A stretch of 48,375 nucleotides of DNA from JANLTP01 sp031363055 (GCA_031363055.1 JANLTP010000207.1:1-48375); one strand, 5' to 3'; positions 23,726 to 33,637 are shown, counted from the stretch's first letter. Notes: a model not told the origin generated them from the letters alone. A program made the numbers and translations.

Positions 23726-24559
23726 TCAGTGCGGGCGCGCCTGCAGCGCAGCGGCGCGCAGCGCGTCGCGCGTCTGGATGGCGGCAGCACGTGCCGCTTC
23801 CTGAAAATCGCTGCCGTCACTGGCATACAGGATAGCGCGCGATGAGCTGACCATGAGGCCGCGGCCGTGCGCATCGATACCCGCCTTGACGCTCGCCTGA
23901 ATGTTGCCGCCCTGTGCGCCGATGCCGGGTACAAGGATCGGCAGAGCCGGTGCAATCGCACGCACAGCCGCCAGTTGCTCAGGGTAGGTCGCGCCGACCA
24001 CCAGCGCGATTTGCCCGGACGTATTCCACGGTCCTGCCGCCAGGCGCGCCACGCGCTCGAACAGGCGTTCGCCATTGTGCAGCGTTTGCATTTGCAAATC
24101 GTCGCCACCGGGGTTGGACGTGCGGCACAACAGAATCAATCCCTTGTGGGTGTAGGCCAGGTAGGGTGCGATCGAATCAAAGCCCATGTAAGGGCTCAAG
24201 GTAACTGCATCGGCCTGAAAACGATCAAATACTTCTTGCGCATAATGCTCAGCCGTTGGCCCGATGTCGCCGCGCTTCGCATCGAGTATGACCGGCACAC
24301 TCGGCCAGCGCCGATGAATATACGCAATCAGTTCTTCAAGCTGCGCTTCGGCGCGAACGCTGCCGAAGTAGGCGATCTGTGGCTTGAAGGCGCAGACTAG
24401 GTCGCCAGTGGCATCAACGATTGCCTGGCAAAATTGCAGCAATCCTTGTGGGCTTTTTTGCAATAAGGCCGGAAAGCGGGCAATGTCCGGATCAAGACCG
24501 ACACACAGCAGACTGTCGGATTGCTTCCAGGCATGTTCGAGTTTATCACTGAAATTCAA
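23726..24559 (-). CDS. pyrF: Orotidine 5'-phosphate decarboxylase
   Basis: A 277-residue protein of the longer (type 2) PyrF subfamily, catalysing the last step of UMP synthesis. Recognisable are NFSDKLEHAW, SLLCVGLDPD, the catalytic loop VILDAKRGDIGPTAEHYAQ with its Lys and Asp residues, and LVPGIGAQGG at the phosphate site. The open frame reaches 24715, but family proteins start at NFSDKL. A TTG at 24559 with GGGAGA about eight bases upstream is the best start. It is followed by the response regulator after 3 bases, an unusual neighbour that may share its transcript. Confidence 0.92.
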   Translation of the reverse strand: MNFSDKLEHAWKQSDSLLCVGLDPDIARFPALLQKSPQGLLQFCQAIVDATGDLVCAFKPQIAYFGSVRAEAQLEELIAYIHRRWPSVPVILDAKRGDIGPTAEHYAQEVFDRFQADAVTLSPYMGFDSIAPYLAYTHKGLILLCRTSNPGGDDLQMQTLHNGERLFERVARLAAGPWNTSGQIALVVGATYPEQLAAVRAIAPALPILVPGIGAQGGNIQASVKAGIDAHGRGLMVSSSRAILYASDGSDFQEAARAAAIQTRDALRAAALQARPH

Positions 24560-24614
24560 CCGACGTTCTCCCGTTACTATTTGTGGCTCCTTCTTATTAT
24601 CGCCGCTTCCCGCT

Positions 24615-25511
24615 GTGAACCGATCCTTTCGACTCTCCGGTACCGAACTGTTCATGCTCGCGGTGGTCACCGTGCTTTGGGGCTTGAACTGGCCCGTGAT
24701 GAAAATCGGCGTCACCTATGTCGGTCCGATGACCTTTCGTTCGGCCAGCATGATTGGCGGTATTTTCGTGTTGTTGGCGCTGATCTGGCAGCAGGGCCAG
24801 AGCTTGCGAGTGCCGCGCGAATATTGGGGTGAGTTGTTCGCTATCGCGGCCGCCAATATGGCCGTCTGGTACGTTTTTGCCATGTATGGCGTGGCGCAAC
24901 TGGCCTCGGGGCGGGCTGCGATTCTGGGCTATACCTTGCCAATCTGGTCGGCACTCTGGGGAATCCTGATTTTCGGCGACAAGGCGAATTCGCGCTTGTG
25001 GTTCGGTGTGATCGCTGCGCTGGCCGGCGTGATTCTGTTGATGTTCAACGAGTTCGGAACCCTGACCGGCCGCCCGCTCGGCACCCTCAGCATGTTGCTG
25101 GCGGCGGCTTGCTGGGGCTACGGCAGTCATCTCATGAGACGCCGCAAGCAATCCACGCCGGTGCTGGTGATCACCTTCTGGAGCTTGATTCTGTCCTTGC
25201 TGACCTGTGGCTCGCTGGCGTTCCTGTTCGAGCGCCCGGGTTGGACGCGTCCGCCCAGCGGCCCCGAGTGGGGCGCGATCCTCTACAACGCCATTCTGGT
25301 GTTCGGGCTGGTGCAGGTCTGGTGGTTTCGCCTGGCCACCATTTTGCCGCCGGTCGCCAGTGGACTGTCGGTGATGTTGATTCCGGTGGTCGGCGTGTTC
25401 TCGGCGATGATCCTGCTTGGCGAGCAACCGGGCTGGCCGGATTACGTCGCGCTGGGCTGCATTCTGTTGGCGATCTCTTCGGTGCTTTTGCCGTCGCGAT
25501 CGCGAGCCTGA
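24615..25511 (+). CDS. EamA/DMT-family transporter
   Basis: About 298 residues from GTG at 24615, with ten hydrophobic segments in two EamA repeats (MLAVVTVLWGLNWPVMKIGV begins the first; LSMLLAAACWGYGSHLMRRR the second). The family exports metabolites, such as amino acids, or of unknown kind, across the inner membrane. The frame is open upstream to 24384, but that part overlaps pyrF in antisense and lacks membrane character. It is divergent from pyrF with only 55 bases between. Substrate unknown. Confidence 0.88.
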   Translation: MNRSFRLSGTELFMLAVVTVLWGLNWPVMKIGVTYVGPMTFRSASMIGGIFVLLALIWQQGQSLRVPREYWGELFAIAAANMAVWYVFAMYGVAQLASGRAAILGYTLPIWSALWGILIFGDKANSRLWFGVIAALAGVILLMFNEFGTLTGRPLGTLSMLLAAACWGYGSHLMRRRKQSTPVLVITFWSLILSLLTCGSLAFLFERPGWTRPPSGPEWGAILYNAILVFGLVQVWWFRLATILPPVASGLSVMLIPVVGVFSAMILLGEQPGWPDYVALGCILLAISSVLLPSRSRA

Positions 25512-25674
25512 TTGGCGCGAGTCTGAGGCATAATCAAGCCTGTTGTTCGCCAAAAGCGAACCGCGACTGCGATAGATCGATACTCTCAAGGTTGCTCTCG
25601 GAGCGAGCGTTGAATTTGGGTATTGAATCAATCAGCTCTTCCTGGACACAATCTTTGGCTGGAGTGGTTTTCTG

Positions 25675-28600
25675 ATGAATGCACCGATTGATGCGGCCCT
25701 GGCACAAGCCCTGGCCAATGTCACGCTGGACGACAAATATAATCTCGAACGCGGCAAGGCGTTCATGTCCGGCACTCAGGCCCTGGTTCGACTGCCGATG
25801 TTGCAGCGACAACGCGATAGCCGGGTTGGTTTGAACACGGCGGGATTTATTTCTGGTTACCGGGGATCGCCACTGGGCGGCCTTGACCAGGCGCTTTGGA
25901 AGGCCAAGGCGCAACTGAGCGCCAATAAAATTGTCTTTCACCCGGGACTCAACGAAGACCTGGCCGCCACCAGCGTCTGGGGCAGCCAACAGGTCAATTT
26001 GTCGAATCAGGCCAACGTCGATGGCGTCTTCTCGATGTGGTACGGCAAGGGCCCGGGCGTCGATCGCTGCGGCGATGTGTTCAAGCATGCCAATGCGGCC
26101 GGTTCGAGCCGGTACGGCGGCGTTATCGTGCTGGCGGGTGACGATCACGGCGCAAAATCATCCACTTTGCCGCATCAGTCCGATCACATTTTCAAAGCCT
26201 GTGGCATGCCGGTGTTCTATCCGTCGAGTCCGCAAGAGTATCTGGATCTGGGTCTGCATGGCTGGGCGATGTCGCGCTGGTCTGGCCTCTGGGTAGCGAT
26301 GAAGACCGTGACCGAAGTCGTTGAAGCTTCGGCGACGGTCGAGATCGACCCCGACCGCGTTGAAATCCTGATTCCCAAGGATTTCGTCATGCCCAACGAT
26401 CCGCATGGCTTGAACCTGCGCTGGCCGGACTCGCCGCTTGAGCAGGAAGCGCGTTTGCTCGACTACAAGTTCTATGCGGCGCTGTCCTATGTACGACACA
26501 ACCGCTTGAACCACACGGTGATCGACTCTAAGCATGCCTGGTTCGGCATCATTACCGGCGGCAAGGCGTATCTCGATACTCGGCAAGCGCTGGAAGACCT
26601 GGGCCTGGATGCCGCGACCTGTGCGCAGATCGGCATACGTGTTTTCAAATGCGGTGTGGTCTGGCCGTTGGAGGCGCAAACCACGCGTGAATTTGCTACG
26701 GGTCTCGAAGAGATTCTGGTGGTCGAGGAAAAGCGCCAGATCATCGAATACGCGCTCAAGGAAGAACTCTATAACTGGCGCGACGATGTTCGCCCGAAGA
26801 TCTACGGCAAGTTCGATGAAAAGGACGGCCGTGGCGGCGAATGGTCGATGCCGATGGGTCAGTGGCTCTTGCCCGCACACGCCGAACTATCGCCCGCCAT
26901 GATTGCCAAGGCGATTGCGGCGCGCCTGTTGACACCCGGCAAGTACGGTTCACGCTTCGAACTCGCGGCCGATTTGCGCCGGCGCATCGAAGAGCGCGTG
27001 TTCATCATCGAAGCGAAGGAAAAAGCGCTGCAGTTGCCGCACACGGTGATCAATCGCGCGCCGACGTTCTGCTCGGGTTGCCCGCACAATACCTCGACTC
27101 ATGTGCCCGAAGGCTCGCGCGCAGTCGCCGGTATTGGTTGTCACTACATGGCCACCTGGATGCCCGAGCGGCGCACCGAAACCTTCACGCAGATGGGCGG
27201 CGAGGGCGTGCCCTGGATCGGTCAGGCACCGTTCACGAGTGAGAAGCACATCTTCGCGAATTTGGGTGACGGCACCTATTTCCATTCCGGTCTGCTGGCG
27301 ATCCGCGCCTCGATTGCGGCCGGTGTCAATATCACCTACAAGATTTTGTATAACGATGCGGTCGCCATGACCGGTGGCCAACCGATTGACGGCACGTTGA
27401 CGGTACCGCAAATTGTTCGGCAACTCGATGCAGAGGGCGCCAAAAAAATCGTCATCGTGACCGATGAGCCGGAAAAATATGATGCCATCAAGGGCGAACC
27501 GGTATTGCGTGATGTCGAAATACATCATCGCGATCACCTCGACTGGCTGCAAAAACAGCTTCGCGAAGTCAGCGGTTGTTCGATCCTGATCTACGACCAG
27601 ACGTGCGCCTCGGAGAAGCGCCGCCGTCGCAAGAAAATTGTCGATGGCAAGCCCGGGTTTCCCGATCCGGCGCGTCGAGTGGTTATCAACGAAGCGGTCT
27701 GTGAAGGTTGCGGCGATTGCAGCGTGCAATCGTCTTGCGTCTCGGTCGAGCCGCTCGAGACCGAATTGGGCCGCAAGCGCCGTATCAATCAAAGTTCCTG
27801 CAACAAGGACTACTCCTGCCTGAAGGGGTTCTGTCCGAGTTTTGTGACGGTCGAGGGCGGCAGCTTGCGCAAGGGCAAGGCCAAACCAACGCTTGAACAG
27901 AAAAGCGCGCAGACGCAGACTGTCGGATCTGCTTCCAACGAAGGCTGGCCTGAACTGGCCGAGCCCAAGCGGTTATCGATCGCGGAATCCGGCAATCGCA
28001 GCTATGGCATTCTGGTGACGGGCATCGGTGGCACCGGTGTTGTCACCATCGGCCAATTGCTGGGTATGGCAGCACACCTCGAAGGCAAGGGCATCTCGGT
28101 ACTGGATATGGCGGGTCTGGCGCAAAAGGGCGGCGCGGTTTATTCGCATGTGCAATTGGCCGAGCAGCAAACCGATCTGTTCTCGACTCGCATTGCGACC
28201 GGTGAAGCCGACTTGCTGATCGGCAGCGACTTGGTGGTCAGTGCGAGTAATGAGGCGCTGTCCAAATTGCGTCGCACCGTCACGCGCGCCGTCATCAATT
28301 CCGATGTGTTGCCGACCTCGGATTTTTTACGGGACCCCGATCTGCAAGTACCAGCCAACGAATTGCGACAGAATATTCTTGAGGCTGCCGGCGCACAGGA
28401 TATTGATTTCTTCGGCGCGACCGCGATTGCCGAATCGCTGACTGGCGATGCGCTGTACACCAATCCGCTGTTGCTTGGCTACGCCTGGCAAAAGGGCTGG
28501 ATCCCGTTGTCGCGCGCCGCGATGGAGCGCGCGATTGAATTGAATGGTGTGTCGGTCAAGGCCAATCTGGCTGCGTTCCTGTGGGGTCGACGATGCGCGC

Positions 28601-29463
28601 ACGATCTGGCGGCGGTTCGACGGGCGGCCGGCGTTAGCGAAAGCGAAAGCGAAAGAGACAGCGGCAGGGAAAGCGACGGCAAGGCCAAAGGCGAGACGCA
28701 GGTTATCGAGTTCAAACGGCCGATCGGCTTGGTACGCAGTCAGGCCGATTTGGACGCTCTGATTGCGAAGCGCGTGCAGTGGCTGACCGAGTATCAGAAC
28801 GCAGCCTATGCGGCACGATTCAAGGTATTGGTCGATCGCGTCCGTCAGGTTGAGCAGCAACTGTTTGCGAAGCCGACTCGGGTCAATCACACGCAGGCCA
28901 ATCCGTGGCGGCTCAGCGAAGCAGTGGCGCGTTATTTCTACAAGCTGATGGCCTACAAGGACGAATACGAGGTCGCTCGACTGCATGCCGATCCGGCATT
29001 TACGGCCAGGATTGCCGCGCAGTTCGAGGGCGACTATCAATTGAAGTTTCATCTGGCGCCGCCGTTGATTTCGCGCATCGATGCGAAGACCGGCAAACCG
29101 CGCAAGATCGAGTTCGGTCCCTGGATGATGAGTGCGTTCAAGCTGCTGTCGAAAATGCGTTGGCTCAGGGGTTCAGTATTCGATCCCTTTGGTTATACCC
29201 ATGAACGCGGTGGCGAGCGTCGATTGGTGGTTCAATATGAAACTGTAATCAACGACCTGTTGGCGGCGTTATCCGTTGAAAACCATGGATTGGCGGTTGA
29301 AATTGCGCGGTTTCCAGAGGCAATCAGGGGTTATGGGCATGTCAAGGACCGGCACTTGAGTCAGGCTCAGGAATCTCTGGCGCGCAATCTGGCCGCCTTT
29401 CGAGCCGGGCAATTTTCGATTCCCAACGCTGCGAAAGTCGACAAAGCCGCCTTAATCATTTGA
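25675..29463 (+). CDS. Fused indolepyruvate ferredoxin oxidoreductase (IorA-IorB)
   Basis: A 1262-residue fusion. The N-terminal pyrimidine-binding part (RVGLNTAGFISGYRGSPLGG) is followed by a TPP-binding domain (about 460-640; CSGCPHNTST, GGEGVPWIGQ, NLGDGTYFHSG, YNDAVAMTGGQP) and an iron-sulfur segment with CEGCGDC plus a second Cys group (SSCNKDYSCLKGFC). The C-terminal gamma-type domain has GIGGTGVVTIGQLLGMAAH. It oxidatively decarboxylates aryl-pyruvates to aryl-acetyl-CoA with ferredoxin, in aromatic amino acid breakdown. A Ser/Glu-rich linker at about residues 985-1005 is encoded by hexamer repeats at 28636-28677. The ATG is preceded by GGAG. The 163-base upstream gap has no gene. Confidence 0.94.
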   Translation: MNAPIDAALAQALANVTLDDKYNLERGKAFMSGTQALVRLPMLQRQRDSRVGLNTAGFISGYRGSPLGGLDQALWKAKAQLSANKIVFHPGLNEDLAATSVWGSQQVNLSNQANVDGVFSMWYGKGPGVDRCGDVFKHANAAGSSRYGGVIVLAGDDHGAKSSTLPHQSDHIFKACGMPVFYPSSPQEYLDLGLHGWAMSRWSGLWVAMKTVTEVVEASATVEIDPDRVEILIPKDFVMPNDPHGLNLRWPDSPLEQEARLLDYKFYAALSYVRHNRLNHTVIDSKHAWFGIITGGKAYLDTRQALEDLGLDAATCAQIGIRVFKCGVVWPLEAQTTREFATGLEEILVVEEKRQIIEYALKEELYNWRDDVRPKIYGKFDEKDGRGGEWSMPMGQWLLPAHAELSPAMIAKAIAARLLTPGKYGSRFELAADLRRRIEERVFIIEAKEKALQLPHTVINRAPTFCSGCPHNTSTHVPEGSRAVAGIGCHYMATWMPERRTETFTQMGGEGVPWIGQAPFTSEKHIFANLGDGTYFHSGLLAIRASIAAGVNITYKILYNDAVAMTGGQPIDGTLTVPQIVRQLDAEGAKKIVIVTDEPEKYDAIKGEPVLRDVEIHHRDHLDWLQKQLREVSGCSILIYDQTCASEKRRRRKKIVDGKPGFPDPARRVVINEAVCEGCGDCSVQSSCVSVEPLETELGRKRRINQSSCNKDYSCLKGFCPSFVTVEGGSLRKGKAKPTLEQKSAQTQTVGSASNEGWPELAEPKRLSIAESGNRSYGILVTGIGGTGVVTIGQLLGMAAHLEGKGISVLDMAGLAQKGGAVYSHVQLAEQQTDLFSTRIATGEADLLIGSDLVVSASNEALSKLRRTVTRAVINSDVLPTSDFLRDPDLQVPANELRQNILEAAGAQDIDFFGATAIAESLTGDALYTNPLLLGYAWQKGWIPLSRAAMERAIELNGVSVKANLAAFLWGRRCAHDLAAVRRAAGVSESESERDSGRESDGKAKGETQVIEFKRPIGLVRSQADLDALIAKRVQWLTEYQNAAYAARFKVLVDRVRQVEQQLFAKPTRVNHTQANPWRLSEAVARYFYKLMAYKDEYEVARLHADPAFTARIAAQFEGDYQLKFHLAPPLISRIDAKTGKPRKIEFGPWMMSAFKLLSKMRWLRGSVFDPFGYTHERGGERRLVVQYETVINDLLAALSVENHGLAVEIARFPEAIRGYGHVKDRHLSQAQESLARNLAAFRAGQFSIPNAAKVDKAALII
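28636..28677. repeat. Seven hexamers in the indolepyruvate oxidoreductase gene
   Basis: Seven in-phase units of the agcgaa type, the first three identical, encode a Ser-Glu / Arg-Asp charged linker between the gamma domain and the C-terminal region. Confidence 0.75.
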
Positions 29464-29476
29464 AGGTCTCACACGT

Positions 29477-30181
29477 ATGAACTCATTGTCAAAAGCACTG
29501 GCGCTTCAACTTGCCGCCGTGGTTTTCGCAGGCAGCCTGTTGTTGAGTACTTCAGGTGTCGGCGCGCAGTCGAAGACCGAGGCCGGGTCGTCGACTCCGA
29601 AAATCGCCTCGACCAACAAGGCGATGAAGGCGCTCGGCCATATCGATGCGACCCAGCGCCGCGCGGCGCTGATTTGGCTGGCAGATCACGGCTTGCATGT
29701 GCAGGCCGTCCAGCTTGCGCCCCTGCTCAAGGATGACGACGCCATGAATCGTCAGCTTGCCGAACGTGCTATGTGGCAGATGTGGGCACGCAGTGGTGAT
29801 GCCCGAGTGGATCGTCAATACTCCAAGGCGCTGACTCATATGAACGGCGGCGATTTTAATGCCGCGATTGAGTCGTTCAGCGGCTTGATTCGCACCAAGC
29901 CCGATCTGGCCGAGGCCTGGAATAAACGGGCGACCGCTTATTTTCTGGCCGGTGACCTCGATCGATCATTGGCCGATTGTGATGAAGTCATCAAGCGAAA
30001 CCCCGTGCATTTTGGCGCGCTGGCGGGTTATGGCCAGATCTACACGCAGAAGGGTGATTACGAGCGCGCGCTCGAGTATTTCACCCAGGCGCTCGAAGTC
30101 AACCCGAACATGGTGAGTGTGCAGATCAATATTCGCGGTCTGATGCGCCTGATTGACGAGAAACGCAAGAATACGACTTAG
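29477..30181 (+). CDS. Exported TPR-repeat protein
   Basis: A 234-residue protein with a signal peptide (LALQLAAVVFAGSLLLST, likely cleavage after GVGAQ). An about 90-residue helical region follows, then three TPR units at about residues 120-220 (YSKALTHMNGGDFNAAIESF; AEAWNKRATAYFLAGDLDRS; ALAGYGQIYTQKGDYERALE). TPR proteins of this kind act as periplasmic scaffolds; no specific partner is visible. It starts 13 bases after the oxidoreductase stop and is probably co-transcribed with it. The convergent gap to the next gene is short (69 bases) and has no clear terminator. Confidence 0.85.
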   Translation: MNSLSKALALQLAAVVFAGSLLLSTSGVGAQSKTEAGSSTPKIASTNKAMKALGHIDATQRRAALIWLADHGLHVQAVQLAPLLKDDDAMNRQLAERAMWQMWARSGDARVDRQYSKALTHMNGGDFNAAIESFSGLIRTKPDLAEAWNKRATAYFLAGDLDRSLADCDEVIKRNPVHFGALAGYGQIYTQKGDYERALEYFTQALEVNPNMVSVQINIRGLMRLIDEKRKNTT

Positions 30182-30250
30182 AGCGCCGCCCTGCATTCGC
30201 GGAGCTGGACACCAGGAATGCACTGAACAATTTATCGAGCCCGAACAAGC

Positions 30251-30943
30251 TCAGCGGTGAGCGTCATTCTCGAAGCGTTCGCTGGCGTCAACTGAGACGC
30301 CGCGCTTCACGATGCTCGGGTAGTGGCGATCAAGATCGTCGAGCACGCGCTGCAGCGGCAAGTCGGAAAACGTGCCGTGATCGGCCAGGTATTCCATGTG
30401 CAGACGTTGCAGCGCATCGTACGGTTGATAAAGTGCATCGGCCGTGCCATCAAATTCGGTCGGCACGACAGCAAAGCGGGTGCACAACTCGATGTTGAAG
30501 GCCGGTACGGCCTTGAGCCATTGGCCATCGATATACAGGGCCGTATAGCCGTGGTCGTAGAACACGTTCAGGCCACCCATTTGTTTGCGCAACTTTTCGC
30601 TTGTCAAGTGGTTGACGACATCGGCCAACCCGACGGCCGATGGAATGCCGATCCTTCGAGCGCAGGCCGCCAGCAGGCCGGCCTTCGAAATACACCAGCC
30701 GTGCCCGGCATTGATGACCTGACTGGCTCGATAGTCGTTCGCATCGGCGCTGATGCGATACGGATCGTAGCGAATCTTGTCGCGAACCGCATAGAACAGC
30801 CGCACCGCACGCTCGCGCTGATCGGTTGCGCCGACGATCGCTTCATCGACAAAACTGCGGACCTCGGGGCTATCGAAATCAAAAAAGTCGGTGGCACCGG
30901 TAAATCCGTCGGTGCTTTCAGGCAGGTTGGAAAAATGAATCAT
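30251..30943 (-). CDS. Transglutaminase-like superfamily protein
   Basis: A 230-residue protein. The papain-like core has Cys84 (INAGHGWCISKAGLL) and His131 (VFYDHGYTALYIDG). In AVPAFNIELC the position of the usual catalytic Asp is occupied by Asn150. The N-terminus RAVRLFYAVRDKIRYDPYR is a standard family opening. Members are proteases or amidases, or are inactive; no substrate can be inferred. No signal peptide is visible, so it is probably cytoplasmic. It ends convergent to the TPR gene; its start faces the repeat-rich gap after ugd. Confidence 0.85.
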   Translation of the reverse strand: MIHFSNLPESTDGFTGATDFFDFDSPEVRSFVDEAIVGATDQRERAVRLFYAVRDKIRYDPYRISADANDYRASQVINAGHGWCISKAGLLAACARRIGIPSAVGLADVVNHLTSEKLRKQMGGLNVFYDHGYTALYIDGQWLKAVPAFNIELCTRFAVVPTEFDGTADALYQPYDALQRLHMEYLADHGTFSDLPLQRVLDDLDRHYPSIVKRGVSVDASERFENDAHR

Positions 30944-30960
30944 GTTGCCAGTTTAACGCG

Positions 30961-31051
30961 CAATCCAATTCGCAAACTCAATCCTGCTCGAGGCTCAATC
31001 CCGGGTTAACGTCAATCCAGCACCGGATCAATTCAGCACAGGGTTCAATCC
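30961..31051. repeat. Degenerate 17-bp periodic repeat downstream of ugd
   Basis: Six copies of caatcc (one caattc) occur at 30961, 30979, 30996, 31013, 31029 and 31046, spaced 16-18 bases. The flanking bases are partly shared, for example the cag after the last three. The block fills most of the gap between the transglutaminase-like gene and the ugd stop. Confidence 0.65.
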
Positions 31052-31055
31052 AGCG

Positions 31056-32390
31056 CTATCGCCCGATTCCTTCATATCGCGCGTAGTCCGCCGGTCGCAA
31101 GACCCGGCGTCCATCAACCACGAGAACGGTTGGCGCCCGTGCACCGAGCGCCTGTGGTAACTGTTGAAATTCGTCCCAGCGGGTAACCAGGATCACAATA
31201 TCGGCGTTCGCGACGGCAGCGTGCAACGATTCGGCCAGATGCACGCCCTTCAGTTCGGGGTGATTGATCGGCCGGGCGATCGGATCATAGGCGGTGAGGG
31301 CTGCGCCTGCGTCACGAAGTTTTCGAATCAGCGGAAACGCCGGTGATTCGCGCAGATCATCGGTATCGGGCTTGAAGGCCAAGCCGAGAATGGTCACTCG
31401 CTTGCCCGACAGACTCGAGAAGTGTTTATCGATCAGGCCAAGCAATTGATCGGGCTGCGTCTGGTTGATCGCCAGGACGCTCTTGAGTAGCGGCATGGCC
31501 ACACCAAGACTCTCGCCCTGCGCGATCAGCGCGGTCACGTCCTTGGGCAGGCAACTGCCGCCAAATCCACAACCGGCTTCGAGAAAGCTCGTGATCGGCG
31601 CAACCACTCGTTGGCCGACCGGCACCAGCCGGCTGGTGAAGTAGCCTGCTGCATGGACGCCGTTCATGACGTCGACGATATCAACTCCCGGTACCTGAGC
31701 CGCTATACGCGACAGCTCATTCGAAAACGAAATCAGTGTGGCTAGAACCGCGTTCGACGCGTACTTGATCATCTCGGCCGTGGCGCTGTTGCAGCGAATG
31801 ATCGGTGTCTGGGAGAAGCCCGCGTAGATTCGAGCCAGAGTATCCTGGGTGGCGGTGTCAAGACCGCCCAGCACCAGTCGATCGGGTTGCATGAAGTCTC
31901 GAACCGCAGTGCCTTCGGTCAAGAATTCCGGATTCATGCCGAGACCGAAATCAATTCCCGCAGTCAGGCCGCTGGTTCGCTCAATCGCCGCACGTACCAC
32001 GCCTTCGGTCGTGCCCGGAATCACGGTGCTTTTGACCACCACAGTATGTCGCGTCGGTTTGTGCTTCATCGCAGCGCCGATCTGCTCGGCGGCTGCCTGC
32101 ACCGCGCTCAGATCAATACGTCCGTCACGGGCCGGCGTGCCAACCGCGATGAACGTGACCTCGGTCGCATTGACCGCTTTGGCCAGATCGCGGGTAGCGA
32201 ACAGTCGCTTGCCGGCGTGGCGACTGACGAGCTCCGGCAGGCCGATCTCATGGCAAGTCGGCTCACCGCGATTGATGCTGTCGACCTTGCTCTGGTCGAC
32301 GTCAACACAATGCACTTCATGACCTTGCTCGGCCAAGCAGGCGCCCGACACAATGCCGACATAACCGGTACCGACGATCGAGATTCGCAT
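31056..32390 (-). CDS. ugd: UDP-glucose/GDP-mannose dehydrogenase family protein
   Basis: A 444-residue enzyme. The Rossmann start MRISIVGTGYVGIVSGACLA and the catalytic Cys in GFGGSCLPKD are clear, and the C-terminal domain carries LGLAFKPDTDDLRESPA. It oxidises a nucleotide sugar twice to the uronate, most likely UDP-glucose to UDP-glucuronate. The next upstream gene is an SDR similar to UDP-glucuronate decarboxylases, which would use its product; the two genes overlap by one base (TGATG). The symbol is by similarity; the sugar specificity is inferred. Confidence 0.9.
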   Translation of the reverse strand: MRISIVGTGYVGIVSGACLAEQGHEVHCVDVDQSKVDSINRGEPTCHEIGLPELVSRHAGKRLFATRDLAKAVNATEVTFIAVGTPARDGRIDLSAVQAAAEQIGAAMKHKPTRHTVVVKSTVIPGTTEGVVRAAIERTSGLTAGIDFGLGMNPEFLTEGTAVRDFMQPDRLVLGGLDTATQDTLARIYAGFSQTPIIRCNSATAEMIKYASNAVLATLISFSNELSRIAAQVPGVDIVDVMNGVHAAGYFTSRLVPVGQRVVAPITSFLEAGCGFGGSCLPKDVTALIAQGESLGVAMPLLKSVLAINQTQPDQLLGLIDKHFSSLSGKRVTILGLAFKPDTDDLRESPAFPLIRKLRDAGAALTAYDPIARPINHPELKGVHLAESLHAAVANADIVILVTRWDEFQQLPQALGARAPTVLVVDGRRVLRPADYARYEGIGR

Positions 32391-33514
32391 CAGCCCTCGG
32401 CTCCCTTCGGGTTGTGGTGATACCAGACCATGGTTCGCCAGATGCCGTCCTCGAGGGATACCTTGGCTTCGAAGCCAATCTCGTCACGGATCTTGTCGAT
32501 GACCGGGCAGCGTCGATTCGGATTGTCGATCAGGTAGTCGGCTTCCTTGGGTTTGCCCAGCACCACTTTGCCCTGATAACCCAATAACGAGCGCGACACG
32601 TCGGCCATCATATTTGCCAGCGCGCCCATGCTGATTTCCGGCTTGTCGATACCGACGTTGTAGGCCTCGCCGGCGGTTCCCTTGACCAGTATCTTGAAAT
32701 AGCCGGTGATCGCATCGCTGGCGTAACAGAAGGTGCGGGTCGGGCTGCCGTCGGAGAGCATCACGATATCGTTACCGGAAATGATATCTCTCGCGAAGTC
32801 AGGGATGACCCGGCCGTCATTGATCTTCAGACCCGGGCCGTAGTTGTTGAACGGTCGCGCCACCCGAACCGGAATACCCTCGGTCTTGGCGAACACCACA
32901 CACAGTGTCTCGCCGAAGCGTTTGGCTTCGTCGTAACAGGCGCGCGGTCCAGTGCACGACACCAGGCCTCGATAGGTCTCCGGCGTCGGTACCGCATCGG
33001 GTGTCGGGTCGCCATAAATTTCGCTGGATGAGTAAAACAGAAAGCCGCTGATCGGTCGGCCCGCGTCGCGTTCACGCACCGAATAATCGAGCAAGTTGCG
33101 CAGGCCCGATACATTGGCATCGAGCGTCTTGAGCGGCATGGCGCGATAGTAAATCGGCGAGGCAATGCTGGCGGCATGAATGATGAAGTCGAAATGACCC
33201 ATGTCGCTGGGTAGCGGCTGCGTCAAGTCATAGTCACATACCTGAAAATTCGCGGTGCCGTTCAGTGCTTCGAGCCAGGCCGGTTTGCCGCGCAAGTAAT
33301 TCTCGTACACCACCACTTCAATGGCCGGCTTCGAGCGATGGGTTCGGTTCCAATGCAAGGCCGCTTGCACGAGGTAATAGCCGAGAAAGCCGCCGCCGCC
33401 GGTAATCAGCAGGCGTTTGCCGCTCATGGCGTAGAACTCGGTCACGCAGTCAGCGCAAATTCGGCCGAGATCTTCGTCGAGCAGTTCGGTCAGGCTGATC
33501 AGCTTGCGATTCAT
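32390..33514 (-). CDS. NAD-dependent epimerase/dehydratase, UDP-glucuronate decarboxylase-like
   Basis: A 374-residue extended SDR from the ATG at 33514, with AAGGAA seven bases upstream; the frame is open to 33580. The Rossmann motif GGGGFLG follows an unusual 30-residue N-terminal segment (LTELLDEDLGRICADC). The catalytic Tyr-x3-Lys is in GPRACYDEAKRFGETL, with Ser in FYSSSEIYGD. The closest named activity is decarboxylation of UDP-glucuronate to UDP-xylose or a 4-keto sugar, or UDP-apiose/xylose synthase-like chemistry. Context with dehydrogenase, deacetylase, C-methyltransferase and nucleotidyltransferase supports a role in making a modified surface sugar. Confidence 0.85.
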   Translation of the reverse strand: MNRKLISLTELLDEDLGRICADCVTEFYAMSGKRLLITGGGGFLGYYLVQAALHWNRTHRSKPAIEVVVYENYLRGKPAWLEALNGTANFQVCDYDLTQPLPSDMGHFDFIIHAASIASPIYYRAMPLKTLDANVSGLRNLLDYSVRERDAGRPISGFLFYSSSEIYGDPTPDAVPTPETYRGLVSCTGPRACYDEAKRFGETLCVVFAKTEGIPVRVARPFNNYGPGLKINDGRVIPDFARDIISGNDIVMLSDGSPTRTFCYASDAITGYFKILVKGTAGEAYNVGIDKPEISMGALANMMADVSRSLLGYQGKVVLGKPKEADYLIDNPNRRCPVIDKIRDEIGFEAKVSLEDGIWRTMVWYHHNPKGAEG

Positions 33515-33637
33515 GGTCAATTCCTTGGAGTAAATACAACTTGCGCAGATTCTAGAAATTCCTGGCAGCGGTGTCCGCATGGGCCGCGCTCGGTGGCGGT
33601 TCGCGGCGCGCGGACGGTAAACAGTGAGTCACAGCAG

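Noticed and set aside
24597..25631. 344-codon minus-strand open frame
   Set aside because: Gln/Arg/His-rich shadow of the DMT transporter gene, without domain features.
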